Source: Escallonia rubra (Eukaryota > Streptophyta > Magnoliopsida > Escalloniales > Escalloniaceae). From it: DNA of 64,000 nt. How positions within the stretch are numbered: the stretch's first letter is position 1; every line of letters starts with the position of its first letter. Of this stretch, positions 32,980-44,784 are shown in pieces. A program made the translations under genes and the position numbers. The notes under the pieces are model-generated. The model was given only the letters and a program-made list of their open reading frames with translations, ran no database searches and was not told the origin of the DNA. The stretch lies in assembly GCA_033065855.1 (NCBI GenBank), contig JAVXUO010003201.1:1-64000 (forward strand), read 5' to 3'.

Positions 32980-34880
32980 ATGTCTTCAACAACTTCAAGT
33001 AGTTCGTCATCTTTGAGTAGTTCAACAGAGAACGATATAGAGAGTGGTTCAGAAAGTAGATCTTCACAAGTAGGTACTTCAACTCATAGAAGTCAAGTAG
33101 GAACTTCTACTCCCCAAGCCAGCACTTTGTTTCCTCGTATAGATGCTCTCGCGGAAATCAAGGATGAAGCCGAGGAGAAATTTGACGAAGACACTTGGTT
33201 CTCCGCAGACGAGAAGAGGAACAAGATGACGAAAGAAAGCATAGTCGAGCTTTTGGAAGAAATACCTTTGCCTCCTCCCTTCTCTGCTCGGGTTCCAGCA
33301 CTCCAAGAGCCTGCCAACTATGGTACGGACTTGGAAACAAGTGTCTACGAAGGTCAGATTAGATCTGGTTATAGAGTTACCATGCACCCATTTGCTGTCG
33401 CCTTTTTCAACCACTATTAAATGGCGCCAGGTCAGCTTGTGCCCAACGAGTGGAGAAAACTCGTTGGTTTGATCTACCTTGTGCAAACTTCAGGGTACCC
33501 AGTTACGGTTCACGACTTTATGAGGCTATACCTTGAAGTGTGCTTTATAAAGAATGTGGCCAACAGTGTCGGTTGGTATTATATTCATAATCGGATCCGA
33601 ATTATAGAGGGGGGTCCTAAATCCAACAAAGGTTGGCACTCCCGGTACTTCTTCATTAAGCGGCCAAGCGGCAAATGGGAGTTCCCAAGAAAGTGGAACG
33701 GGTATTGTAAAGATTATGAAGAAAGGTTCTTTGGCTCCCAATGCTACCACGAAAAAATTGATTGATCATATAAAGAGGAGGGGTGTTCTCAATATTGATG
33801 AGCCCCTTTCAGATCAAGAGATGCGGCATGCGGGGCTCATTCCTCCCGCCTCCGCTTTGCCTATTCCTCCAACTCTTGTTGTAAAGTCGCAAATTTTCTT
33901 GGGGCCTAAGACTCAAGGGATGGCAATAGGAACGTCGCTTTCTAGAACTCGAAGTCTAGGTAGAGTCCACAGCCATGTTTATGTATTCATTGCCGTTATA
34001 ATTGTAAACATGTTATCTGACCTTGTTTTCTTTTTTTTGGAAATGGCTGGCAAAGGTGAAGGCGCAAAAAGTGATTTTTTAGGCCTGCACCAAAAGGCTT
34101 CCAAAGGTAAGAAGAAAGAAGGTACAGGGGAAGGTTCTTCCCCTCTTCTGAAAAGGGCCTGCGCTCCAACTCTTCCAGTGGCTCCGCTTGTGGTCGAGGA
34201 CGTTCCTATTGGCAATGATCCAATTTTTCGTCCCCTATGGACCATCAAGAGAGGGGACTTGGGAATGCCAAGCTCGCATGTTTCTGCTCAGCACTTGGCT
34301 CACGGGGTGTTGCCAGGCGATAAACTGATCTTGGAAAACCAGCCGCATGAGGCCTTCGCTATGGCGCACGTCCAGGCTGCTCATAACGTAATTTGAATTA
34401 CTTCATACTTTTTGAGCTTTCAATTAAATTCTTCCCGTTCTTCTAGATGTGGCCCGCAATGGTGAGACTGAGAAGAGAGCAGCCGAAGGCAAGGCTAACA
34501 AGCTTGATAAGGAAGTCAAAGACCTCAAGACAGAGAATGCTGATCTGCTTACCAAGCTCGGTCGCTTGGAAAAAAGATGTGAGAAGCTAAGGCATGAAAA
34601 AGCTGAGCTCGGGAACAAGGCCATCCAGGCATTCCTTGATGGTACCGCTGGTGATGAATGGCTACGGAAGCGGACAGCAGATGGGCTTTCCATCTTTAAG
34701 GAGGGCTTTCAGAAAGCCAAAGAACTAACAATGGCCAGGTATCCGAGTCTTTTCTTGGAGGACGTTGTGGTTCCCAGCTTTGAATCACCATCGGGGGAAA
34801 CTGTCGCGCCTACTGAAGCTGGAGATGCTATTTCTCCCGGGGAGAAAAGTGTTCGATCCGGGAATGCTCCTGCATCTTAG
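32980..34880 (+). pseudogene. Antisense gene of the Tat element (Transposase_28 type)
   Basis: This gene runs opposite to gag-pol. It starts at 32980 with a Ser-rich leader and an acidic segment, then a globular domain at 33330-33760. Markers are LVPNEWRKLVGLIYLVQTSG, GWYYIHNR and KGWHSRYFFI. This matches PF04195 (Transposase_28, 'putative gypsy type transposon'). An in-frame TAA lies at 33418-33420, and a frame change near 33720-33765 follows. The last intron is visible (about 34387-34446, gtaatt...ttctag). The final exon (34447-34880) encodes a Lys/Glu coiled coil (KANKLDKEVKDLKTENADLL...) and an acidic tail. The function of such antisense proteins is not known. Confidence 0.75.
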
Positions 34881-35545
34881 GACAATTTATGATTATTCCA
34901 TTGTTTTGTAATTCCCATCTGATGTGCCCTTAGTACTATTATTGCCTCAGAGGCTTACAAATGGATACATTTTTGTTTACCCCTTGAGGGGTTCGGTTTT
35001 TGCAATCGTGTTTTGAATCTTTCACCTTTAGCTTTGTTTTTACTTTGACGCGAACCCTTATCGTCAGCTAAGGGCTGGCAAAGAAGCCTCGCACTCACGC
35101 GTGGCCATGTTTCGAATTAACAAAACAGGGTGGGGCGACGATCTCCCACATGGTTTTGCCGTTTCTCGGGCTAGAACTAAAGCTAGACCGTGTAAGGTAA
35201 GACTTGTGTCTTACCCTATCACATTAGGTGATACTTTGCATAAGCAACATTCGTGGTTTCACTTGATCGAGCAGTCTGTTCGGACAGTCTGCTCTGGTAT
35301 TGAATGTACGTCGTTCTTGGGAACATGGATATCGTTAACTGAGTTAACCAATGATCGTTATGCTAATGTAAGCAATACCTCTTTCAAATAATAATGAAGA
35401 TATTAAGATTGGGTAGACGAAATGATATACTTCAAACTGAAGAAGATTTTTATTACAACGGAAATACTTCATCTCTACTCTCCAACTATGTTCTATGCCA
35501 CTTTCCCCCAAAAAACGGAAAAAGTCTTGTGACAGATACGAGATT
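34881..35545. other. Spacer between antisense gene and integrase
   Basis: This spacer holds the tail-to-tail 3' ends of the antisense gene (plus) and pol (minus). Plus-strand sequence after 34880 has T-rich, polyadenylation-like words. I recognise no further gene; the small plus frame at 35101-35391 has no known features. Confidence 0.5.
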
Positions 35546-36586
35546 CTACTGGTAGTATTGCCTCAAGTTGTCAGCATTCCACGTTCGCGGGATCGTTTCT
35601 TCTGAAAGTGTTTCCGGTGAATAAGCGCCTGGTCTAAGGACCTTCGATATCTTGTAAGGTCCTTCCCAGTTTGGCGACAACTTCCCCACAGCTGACTTCG
35701 GGTTTGAAACTTTCAATTTTCTGAAGACTAGATCGCCAACTCTAAACATCCTCATTCGAACCTTTCGATTGTAGAATCGGGCAACCCGTTGTTTTGTTGA
35801 AATCATCCGATCTAAGGCTTGGGCTCGTACATCATCTAATAGATCCAAATTTCCTCTAAGATTCTCCTCGTTTTCTGCCTCCGAAAATTGCAACACTCGA
35901 ACCGTGGGAAGGCCTACTTCTACGGGTAGCAGCGCCTCTGTCCCGAAACACATGAGAAATGGTGTCTCGCCTGTCACAGAATGGGGTGTTGTGCGGTATG
36001 CCCAAAGTACCTTAGGAAGCTCATCAACCCATGCCCCCTTAGCATCGTCCAGCTTTCTTTTCAACCCTTGAAGGATTGAGCGATTCATGTTCTTTGTCTG
36101 TCCATTGGATTGGGGATGGGCGACCGACGTAAAATGGAGATCAATAGAGAAACCTTCACAAAAGCTTCAAAAGTTTGAATTGTCGAATTGCTTCCCATTA
36201 TCAGTGATAAGGACCTTTGGAACCCCAAAGCGGCAGACAACGTTCTTCCAGAAGAACTCTTCGCATTTCGATGCCGTTATGGTGGCCAACGATTCGGCCT
36301 CAGTCCATTTTGTGAAATAGTCGATGGCGACTATCACAAAACGCCTTTGCCCGGTAGCCATCAGAAATGGGCCCAAAATATCCATTCTCCAAAATATCCA
36401 TTCCCCACAATAGCCATCAGAAATTGGGGAAGTCAAGATACTAAGGGGTGCCGCTGGCGTGTGCGTGAGCGAGGCAAATTTTTGACATCGGTCACACCTT
36501 TTCGTGAACTTGATCGCATCTCTCTGCATCCCTCGCCAATAATAGCCTTGCCGCAAGATTTTGTGCGCCAGGTTTCTTACACCCAA
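35546..36586 (-). pseudogene. Tat element integrase
   Basis: The minus-strand frame has the zinc-binding Cys pair CDRCQK, the catalytic core with MDILGPF, YFTKWTEAE and ITDNGKQFD, and the C-terminal part (LWAYRTTPHSVTGETPF, FRVGDLVFRK, NWEGPYKISKVL). Near 36385-36425 a short stretch is duplicated ('aaaatatccattc' twice), which inserts extra residues before the first catalytic Asp. A frame break at about 36088-36170 removes the region holding the catalytic Glu from one continuous frame. The enzyme would not be functional as it stands. Confidence 0.85.
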
Positions 36587-36654
36587 GTGTTGTCCGCAAA
36601 TCCCTTCATGAATCTCCTACAACGCATAGTCTGCCTCTCTAGGGCTCAGGCACT

Positions 36655-38728
36655 TTAGGTACGCATGCTAAAAGACTTCTTATATAGCATCCCATATACA
36701 AGAGCAAATCGAGCAGCTTTAGCACGTAAATTGCGCGCTTCGCTTCTCTCTAAAGGTAACTCTCCCGAGACGAGGTACTGAATAATTGGGTCCATCCAGC
36801 AAGGTTTATGTTCTACTACATCCACCTCCTTTGAGAGCTGGATACTTCTTTCTTGGAGGAAATCAATGTATACTGCCCGGGAGAACTCCGAAATGTCCTC
36901 GGAAGTCAGTCTTGACAGTGAGTCTGCTTGGGCATTTTGGTCTCGTGATATGTGACAGATGGTGAAAATTTTGAACTTAGCAGCTTCCGTTCTCACGGCT
37001 TGGAGATACTGGGCCATTCTATCATCTTTCACTCCATATTCTCCCAAGATATGATTCACAACTAATTGAGAATCACTATGGACGGAAAGAGAGTCAACTT
37101 TCAGAGAGTGTGCCAACCTTATTCCTGCTAGTGGCGCTTCGTACTCAGCTTCATTGTTTGATGCCTGGAAATTGAAGCAGAGGGCGTACTCAATCACAAA
37201 CTTTTCAGGGCTGATAAGTATAAGCCCGGCTCTGCTACTTCCTACCTTGGAAGAGCCGTCAACATAAAGGAGCCAAGGATCCGAAACTTCTGAAAGAATC
37301 AACTGCGGGGGGTTCTCTGGTATTGTGCACTCAACAACAAAATCTGATAAGGCTTGAGCCTTAATTGCTGTACGGGGTTGGTACTTGATATCAAATTCGC
37401 CCAGTTCCACTGACCAGTTTTACCAATCTCCCCGACGCATCAGGATTTTGGAGAACTTTCCCCAATGGCTGATCAGTCAACACAACGATGGTATGCGACT
37501 GAAAGTATGGTCTCAATTTTCTCGCCGATGTGACAAGGGCAAGGGCCACTTTGTCTATTCAAGGGTACCTTATTTCCACGTCCTGTAAAACCTTGCTCAT
37601 GTAATAAACAGGTTTTTGCTTGCCTTCTTCCTCTCGGATTAAAACCGTGCTTACCGCTACTTCACTAACCGATAGGTATAAAAACAAGTCTTCACCAGTA
37701 ACCGGTTTTGTAAGGAGCGGCGGGGACGACAAGTATTGCTTCAATTCTTCGAACGACCTCTGGCATTCTTCAGTCCACTCGAAATCTTTCGCCTTCCTGA
37801 TAGCCTTAAAAAAGGGGAGGCATCTTTCGGCTGACTTGCACATGAACCTTCCCAAAGCCGCCACTCTTCCTGTAAGCTCCTGAACCTGCTTGATTGTCTT
37901 AGGCGACTTCATGGCATGAATAACGCCTATCTTTTCTGGGTTTGCTTCGATACCTCGTCGAGATACTACGAATCCTAAGAACTTCCCTGATGCTACGCCA
38001 AACGCACACTTGAGCGGGTTTAGCTTCATGTTATAAGCTCTCAGGATGTCAAAGGTTTCCTTGAGGTCTTTCACATGAGCCTCGGCTTCCACACTCTTGA
38101 CCAGCATGTCATCCACGTACACCTCCATGTTTCTCCCAATTGAGTCATGGAAGATCATGTTAACGAGGCGCTGATAAGTTGCCCCCGCATTCTTGAGTCC
38201 GAAAGGCATGACTTTATAGCAATATAATCCCCGTTCTGTAATAAAGGAGGTCTTGGGGATATCATCTACGCACATCTTGATCTGGTTGTACCCAGAATAC
38301 GCATCCATGAAACTTAGCAGCTCATGACCCGAAGTTGCGTCAATCAAAATGTCAATTCGTGATAGTGGGTAGCTGTCCTTTGGGCAGGCCTTGTTGAGGT
38401 CAGTGAAGTCGATGCATATCCGCCAACGGTCGCTCGACTTGGGTACCATCACGACATTGGCCACCCAATCAGGATATGATATCTCCTCAATGAATCCGGC
38501 TGTCAATAACTTGTCGACTTCTTCTTCGATTTTCACTTGTCTTTCAAGAGCGAATGTCCTCTTCTTTTGCTTGACCGGCTTCTTGAGCAGGTCAACATTC
38601 AATTTATGGGTGATCATTTCCGGATCAATCCCAGGCATATCGAATGCCGTCCAAGCGAAGATATCTGAGTAGCTTCTCAATAAGTCCACAAGCTTGAGCT
38701 TCAGGTCGTCTGACAGACCTGTTCCCAC
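36655..38728 (-). pseudogene. Tat element reverse transcriptase and two RNase H domains
   Basis: RT spans 38728 to about 37700: MVPKSSDRWRICIDFTDLNK, FMDAYSGYNQI and the catalytic YVDDML box. The first RNase H follows but is cut by a stop near 37559. Then an archaeal-type RNase H reads DPWLLYVDGSSKVGSSRAGL, NNEAEYEA, LSVHSDSQLV and NAQADSLSRL (37290-36880). Such a second RNase H is diagnostic for the Tat clade. The RT itself is uninterrupted. Confidence 0.9.
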
Positions 38729-38818
38729 CCTTACTGTCTTCTCTTGGTTTCCTGGATATAATTCGATATTAATGAGGTCTTCGGCGGGCTTGCCTCTCTC
38801 GACTTTAGTCTCATCCCT

Positions 38819-39544
38819 CTAATCCTCTATCATGAGGGTTTCTTTGGCTTTGTTTCGGCATGATGCCATGTAGCACTGCCGAGCCACCACTTGGTCTCCC
38901 TTCACTTCCCCAACTCCATTCTCCGTGGGGAATTTCATTTTCATGTGGTATGTTGATACCACCGCCTTTAATTGGTTTAACGCTGTTCGCCCCAAAATTG
39001 CATTATAGGCCGAAGGAACGCGTATCACCACGAAGTCTAGCATCAGCTTAGCTTGGGTCGGAGGGGCACCCACGGTCACGGGTAATGCAATAATTCACTC
39101 GCAAGCAACAGGATGGTTAGAAAAACCGTATAGAGGCGTATCTATCTTCCGTAAGCGGTCGGATGGGATGTTCATTTTTTGAAATGCTTCATAAAAAAGT
39201 ACTTCCGTCGAGCTCCCATTGTCTACGAGGATTCTCTTCATGTCGAAGTTTCCTACCCGGAGTGTAACAACTAGGGGGTCATCATGAGGTGTTCTAGTGT
39301 CTCCCACATCGTCATCAGAGAAGGATATTGTTGGGGCCGGTTCTAACTTCTGCTTCTTAATCGACGGCCCCATAGTTGTGTGGACTTCTCTTGCGTAAGC
39401 TTTTCGTCCATGTCCGGAAGAACCTCCTGCGGCGATTCCTCCCGAGATAGTATTGATGACACCCGCATTTTCTTGTGCCTCTTCTCTTCCTGCTAAAGGA
39501 GTGGCTTCCCTCTTTTCATTTCTTTGATTAACATACCCTCGCAA
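38819..39544 (-). pseudogene. Tat element aspartic protease
   Basis: The retropepsin core is LVDNGSSTEVLF, with flanking sequence to NAILGRTALNQLKAV. A stop near 39095 splits it, and a TAG at 38819 separates it from RT. The spacing of DNGSS to ILGR is normal for Ty3/gypsy elements. Confidence 0.85.
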
Positions 39545-39631
39545 GTGTCCGCGTTTGATAAGAGCCTCTATTGCACGCTTGAGCGATTCACACTTGTCGG
39601 TAGTATGGCCATGGTCGTTGTGGTAACGGCA

Positions 39632-41045
39632 TCATAAATTCCTATCTCTCTGACTGGGCGCCGATCTCATCATGTCTGGTCTTTCCAGTATCTCTTTATC
39701 CTTTATCTCATGAAGAATATGCGATGGTCTAGCAGTCAATGGCGTCAGATTCTTCATGTCGAACATCTCTTTGGGGCGCCTTTCGTCCCTTCTTGAACGC
39801 TTAGAACCCTGTCCACCTCTTGGACTATTTTCTCGAGCTCTCTTTTCTTGCTCTTGCCCATTGTCTCCTCTGTGTCCTTTGTGGGTTTCTAAGTACTCTT
39901 CGGCCTGGATGTACTTGTTCGCTTTATCCAACAAGGCGCTCATGCTTCCGGGGGGCTCTTATTTACCGCAAATGCAAACTTGGTTATAGGATGAAGCCCA
40001 CGCATAATAGCTGTTTACTTTACTGACTCATCCAGGTTATTTATTTCTAATGTCACCACATTGAAGCGTCCCAAATACCGCGACAAGGATTTGTTCCTTT
40101 CCTGGACCACGTTAAGGAGACTTGCTGAATTCTTCCTCCGAGTTCGGCTGCTCACAAAATGTTTTTGAAACAAGTCAGACAGCTGGGTGAAGGAATGGAT
40201 GGTCCTGGGTCATAGAGACTTAAACCACGTATACGCCGCCTTCCTCAAAGTGTTGGGAATACCCGGCACATGACGGCATCTGAGACCTAGAGGAGCAGCA
40301 TATTTGTTTGACACTGGTAGACGTGCTCTCCGGGGTCTCCGCTCCCATCATATAGACCTAGAGTGAATGCCTCCAGGCAAGGCCCAGAGATAGTTTTGCG
40401 AGAAGTTCGCCCTTGGGGACGCACTTTTCGTATGGAGCCATGAATTCGTCCTTGGGGACAACGCCTTTGGTTCGCGTAGCGTTGACCTCGAATTTCGCCG
40501 CCAACAACAGGAGGCGAATTCGTGCTGTTCTCCACTGACATCCCATGCCGAAAACATGATCCACTTCTGGTGACATGTTTTTCAGTTTCTTGTTCTGGCT
40601 GATAGCTGGGATCAGTCTCTGATTTATTCTTTCGACCATAGCTGGACCTTGAGGTCAGTCTAAGATGAAGGTTGCTGGGATCTAAACGCGTCTGGTTAGT
40701 AGAAATCATCGGGGCCACTTCTTCAAGCTTTTTCTGTAAGGTAGTTACCACACCATTAAGTTCGTGGACTTCTCTGGTCAGATCCGCATTCGGAGTGTCA
40801 AACAGCTTTTTGGTCAGGCGATGGCGCAAGTGTCCCCTCTTTAAAAGAGGGGTCGGGGAACGAGTTCCCTGGGAGCTGTCAGTCGTCTTCAGGGTGACTG
40901 AAGTTACATTAATCCAGTCGTTACTAGAATGTTGTTGGGATGGTGTTGGTTGCCGACTTCTTCGGCGGGAGCCGCTTGATTTCGCTCGTCGATTTTGGAC
41001 AGAGCGGCTGGCTGGGGGAGTGTCTGAAGGTGATTGCCTAGCCAT
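39632..41045 (-). pseudogene. Tat element gag
   Basis: Gag starts at 41045 (MARQSPSDTPPAS), about 30 nt inside the 5' LTR. A basic Ser/Arg-rich region is followed by a helical segment and a decayed central domain at 40290-39950. The C-terminal part is Arg/Glu-rich and leads into YHNDHGHTTDKC-x-L, the zinc-finger-like motif seen in Tat gags, at about 39640-39600. Several frame breaks occur between 40290 and 39940. The exact ORF boundary is uncertain. Confidence 0.75.
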
Positions 41046-41077
41046 GTTCCTTGTCGGTCCCACGGATGGCGCCAAAA

Positions 41078-41503
41078 TGTTACTACTTAAATCTTGATCG
41101 GGACCACAACAACTAGGAAATGAGCCTGCAAAATAGAAACACAGAGTGACCACCGGGGATGTTCCGGTGGAGGCGGCTCTGATGCTAAAGTCAGAACTAC
41201 GGTACTAGGGTAGGATTCTGAATAACTGAAAATGCACTGAGCGCTTGTGTGTGAACTTGTCTGTGTACCTGAGGATCTGCCCAATATATAGGTCATTTCT
41301 AGACTCCTCTCTTCTTTAGAACTCTTTTCTGACTGATCCTTCTTTTAGAAGAGCCATGTTAGGACTCTTCTTTTAGCACTTGAATCCTTAACGGCTTCTA
41401 TCACCTCTCTTAGGTTCTATCCCGATACAGATTCGTTAGTCCACTCAGAGTCAAACATGCCACGTGTCATTAGTCGGTTTGGTGGATATATTTAGCCATA
41501 TCA
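41078..41503 (-). repeat. 5' LTR and primer binding site of the Tat element
   Basis: The LTR has the same ends as the 31545 copy. Just inside, on the minus strand, comes 'tttTGGCGCCATCCGTGGG', a primer binding site beginning with the TGG expected for a tRNA 3' end. The LTR would drive gag-pol transcription on the minus strand. Confidence 0.9.
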
Positions 41504-44500
41504 GAAGTCAAATTCTATCCTTCGTATAGATATATCCATTGCATTTTGGTTGATGATTAACTGATATTTGGGCCCTTAGATTTTACCATGCTTTCTTCAT
41601 GGAATGCTACCACATTGAATGTTAAACTTTGGGGTAAATTACAACAACATTTTGGCAAAATCATTTTTCTATCTTATCAAACTAATTGGAAACATTATAT
41701 AGGTACATCCTCTTTTACCTTTTTTGACTATTTCTGATCAAATTTTTTATTGGCCATATTCCGTAGCATTGTGTCCGGCTTCTAACAAGTGCTCTTTCGA
41801 TAAAATAACTTCGCCAGAGTAGGAATAACAAGAATACGTTGACCAATATTACAAGTCATAAGAATCTTCTTTTGGATTTCTCATATTTATTTACTTACTT
41901 TATTGTTTTACACTACTCGGCATATCCATGTATGTGTATCGCTTTTGTAGCTCAAAATCAATGTAGAAGTAAAATAGATATAAAAGTAGAATATAAAAAC
42001 ACATATGGTTGATGACCCCATTGGCAATCCTCTAATGTTTAATGTAATGTTTGATTACACTGTTACAAGTGATTTGTACAGTCTAAAATCTTGAAAAACA
42101 CATACCCCTCATTTTATTCGGGTTATAATAAAGAAACTAAATCCACACTTACATTACATCAGAGTATAAAAAAGTACATGTGTTTGTAATAACATTGTGC
42201 ACTCGGTTTTAGTTAGCACTTGCTCTTTATTTCAAGCCTGTATAGCTAATAAAGTAAGGAGGTCAAGTTAGTAACTGAAGAGTGACATATAATTATAATA
42301 TCCCACGTAGTGATAATTGATGCTAAATATAATTTTGTAGGAATTTTCACCGGTTACCTGCACTTTTTTAGTGTCATCACTCAAATAGTACTAGCATATT
42401 CAGTGCCCTTAATTGTTGTAATATGATAATTCAAGCCCCTTGCTACATTTACAAGAGAGAAAACAAACAAACAAACAACAATGATTTTGCTAACAATACC
42501 TTTGCGGATGCTATCAAGAATTGTAATAACAACCTCGGTTAACCCCTCCAAACTAATGTATGCTTCTTTAATTACGTGAACACTCTCAACAACCTAGAAT
42601 TTGAATCGTCACTCAAAAGAGAAACTTTCACGTGAACTTTTATAAGATACTATTAGGTAATATTGACGTTTAACACTAATTCAATCTGAATATTTTGAAG
42701 CTATCATTGTAACTACGTAATTCAAATTAAGACCTAAACCGGTTGTTTTGAAGAGCAATGAATTTTGGGATTGTACTTGTGGTGGTTAAAGAGTCGATTC
42801 ACAGAGATAGTCATGGGTGTTTGTAGTGTGTTTGGGGTCTTTAGGAGATGGTGTGGTGGTTGAAATTTCATATAGTGATAGTTATTGCCTTAGAGAGCTA
42901 ATTGATTATGGAATGTGATGATGATTAATGGCCTGGTTATGCTTGGCATGGCTTTGTGATCGAAAACAGATGAATTGCTGATTGTGGCTATGAAGGCACA
43001 AATGTCAGCGGTGGTAGTTATAGCCATAGAAACCAACAAAATACACGACGACGCTGATAGTCATCTGTTATATTCTTCATTACTCATTAGAGGAGAAGCC
43101 GTTATTGCCTGAGGTGTAGAGTATTGAAACTATTGATGGTGATTGTGGAGGTGTAGATATGGCCATAGTAGGAAGAGATGCGATATCGATGCTAGGGAAC
43201 TAGCAAAAGCAAGAAGGGGATTAACGATGATGGTCAAGATAGTAAGCTCGAGTGCCGAAATGAAATAACATTGGACTTTTTTGGACGTCCAATTTCGTGA
43301 GTCCATTTTCCCATGAACTCGAACTAACTCTTGATCATTTGTGCTATTAACACCCACCAATACTATTACGAGAAGCTTCTTCTTTAGTTAAAACAAATTA
43401 GAAACAAGAAAACTTGATATGTTGCATGTACAGTGTTACAAAAATTGAGACCTATCATACATAAGTATTAAAAGTCTCCATCTTTCGTCAACTTTTTTGC
43501 TGACAATTATATTCTTTGTGGCAGTAAGTTTTAACAAATTGCTCCATGCGAGTGCACTTCATGCCAACAAATCCAATTAAATATATTGTTGGTTAGCATA
43601 AAAAATTTTCTATGTGGATTGAGAAAGACTTTGAAGACTATGTGCCGAACTATTTCTTTGAAGATGATATACTATCAAATTAGCTGACAACAATAAAGAG
43701 GTATGCAAGTATTGCTTAACAAATACTATATTATCCAAAATTTGTATTTTTTACCTTCATTAGTTTCAATCAGGTTTGTAGGAACAACTACGGTAGCTCA
43801 AAATAAGTAGCACATAAAGAAATTCAAAACTTAAAAAAAAGCCTTAAAATGATGATAATGCATATGTTATATTAAGCACCCTCAATAAAGTTTTAGGTAA
43901 AAAAACTAAAAGGAAGAATAGAGTTAGATAATACTTTTTTTTTTTTGAAAGAATCATAATTGTAATTTATATGACCCGTCGGTATGAAAATTTGAACTTA
44001 GGACCTTAAGATTATTTCAAGGCCCTTTGTCACTTTAACCATGCCTTGGGGTTAAGTTAGATAATACGTTTAATAATTAGTTTTTCCCCACTTTTATTAG
44101 AGTTGAAAAATATAGTAGGCAATTCATTTTCATGACATCATCTAAAATTGTTAGATGAGAGTTTGAACTAACTTATCTTTGTGGTTGCTTTAATTTGTTT
44201 TGAAAAAATTTTGGCTGCTACCCCGGTTGAAAGAATTTTCCTTCTACTCCTTATATAACAATAATTCATGGTCGCTGTATGTTTCTATTGTCTTTTATTT
44301 AGTGACGCTAAAAAAAGTGCGACTAAGAATTATCGTTGAAAGTGTTAGCAGGAAAGCCAGTAAAAACATTCAGTGACTATTAATTGTCATTATATACGGT
44401 GTTGAAGAAAAACTGTTTTTCCTTTTTTAGTTATAAAAAATGCCTATTTTTATTTAATCCCGTACATTTTACACGGGTCCATTAACTAGTCATTACAAAC

Positions 44501-44784
44501 TTAAAGCAGTGCCCCTCATATATATAAATAATATTACGGATACCATATTGTATCCGTCGTATTCGTAATATTATTTATATATATGATTGACTAGATCGGC
44601 ACCACTATGGAAGCAAAGTCCAATAGAGGTTGGCAGTATAATATATTACATACGCCATTATTAACAAATGAAGTTCCTTCTGACTGTGGACTTTTGAAGT
44701 TCCTTCTTAACCGATCACACCTTCATTCCCTATAAGAAACACATCTTCTACTACCCAACTTCATCCTTTGCTCTGCTTGACCAT
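41504..44784. repeat. Segmental duplication, copy B, block 2, and P450 upstream region
   Basis: Collinear with 21117-22939 and 27052-28020 of copy A, with the CACTA empty site near 43345. It contains no gene I can defend. The last ~100 bp (44685-44784) match the sequence before the truncated P450 and are the likely core promoter and leader. The region between about 44200 and 44500 has extra sequence relative to copy A. Confidence 0.8.
44517..44585. repeat. Perfect-arm hairpin upstream of P450
   Basis: Arms at 44517-44542 and 44560-44585 are inverted copies ('catatatataaataatatta' and its complement) with one mismatch. Around the centre a second pair, 'acggata' and 'tatccgt', extends the stem. 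The hairpin is about 200 bp before the start codon. Copy A keeps only part of it near 28025. It may be a MITE remnant or an inverted duplication. Confidence 0.8.

Larger units (their letters stand above)
31545..41503 (-). mobile_element. Tat-lineage Ty3/gypsy retrotransposon, minus strand
   Basis: A complete LTR-bounded element of 9.96 kb. LTRs of 423 and 426 bp, a primer binding site, gag, protease, RT, two RNase H regions and integrase all read on the minus strand, and an antisense gene lies before the 3' LTR. The dual RNase H and the antisense gene place it in the Tat lineage (Retand/Grande-like). Flanks are gaaa and gaag; the paralogous uninterrupted site reads 'gattgaagtcaaattc'. The coding region has several stops and frameshifts although the LTRs differ only at about 11 positions plus a 3-nt indel by my count. 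Confidence 0.95.
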
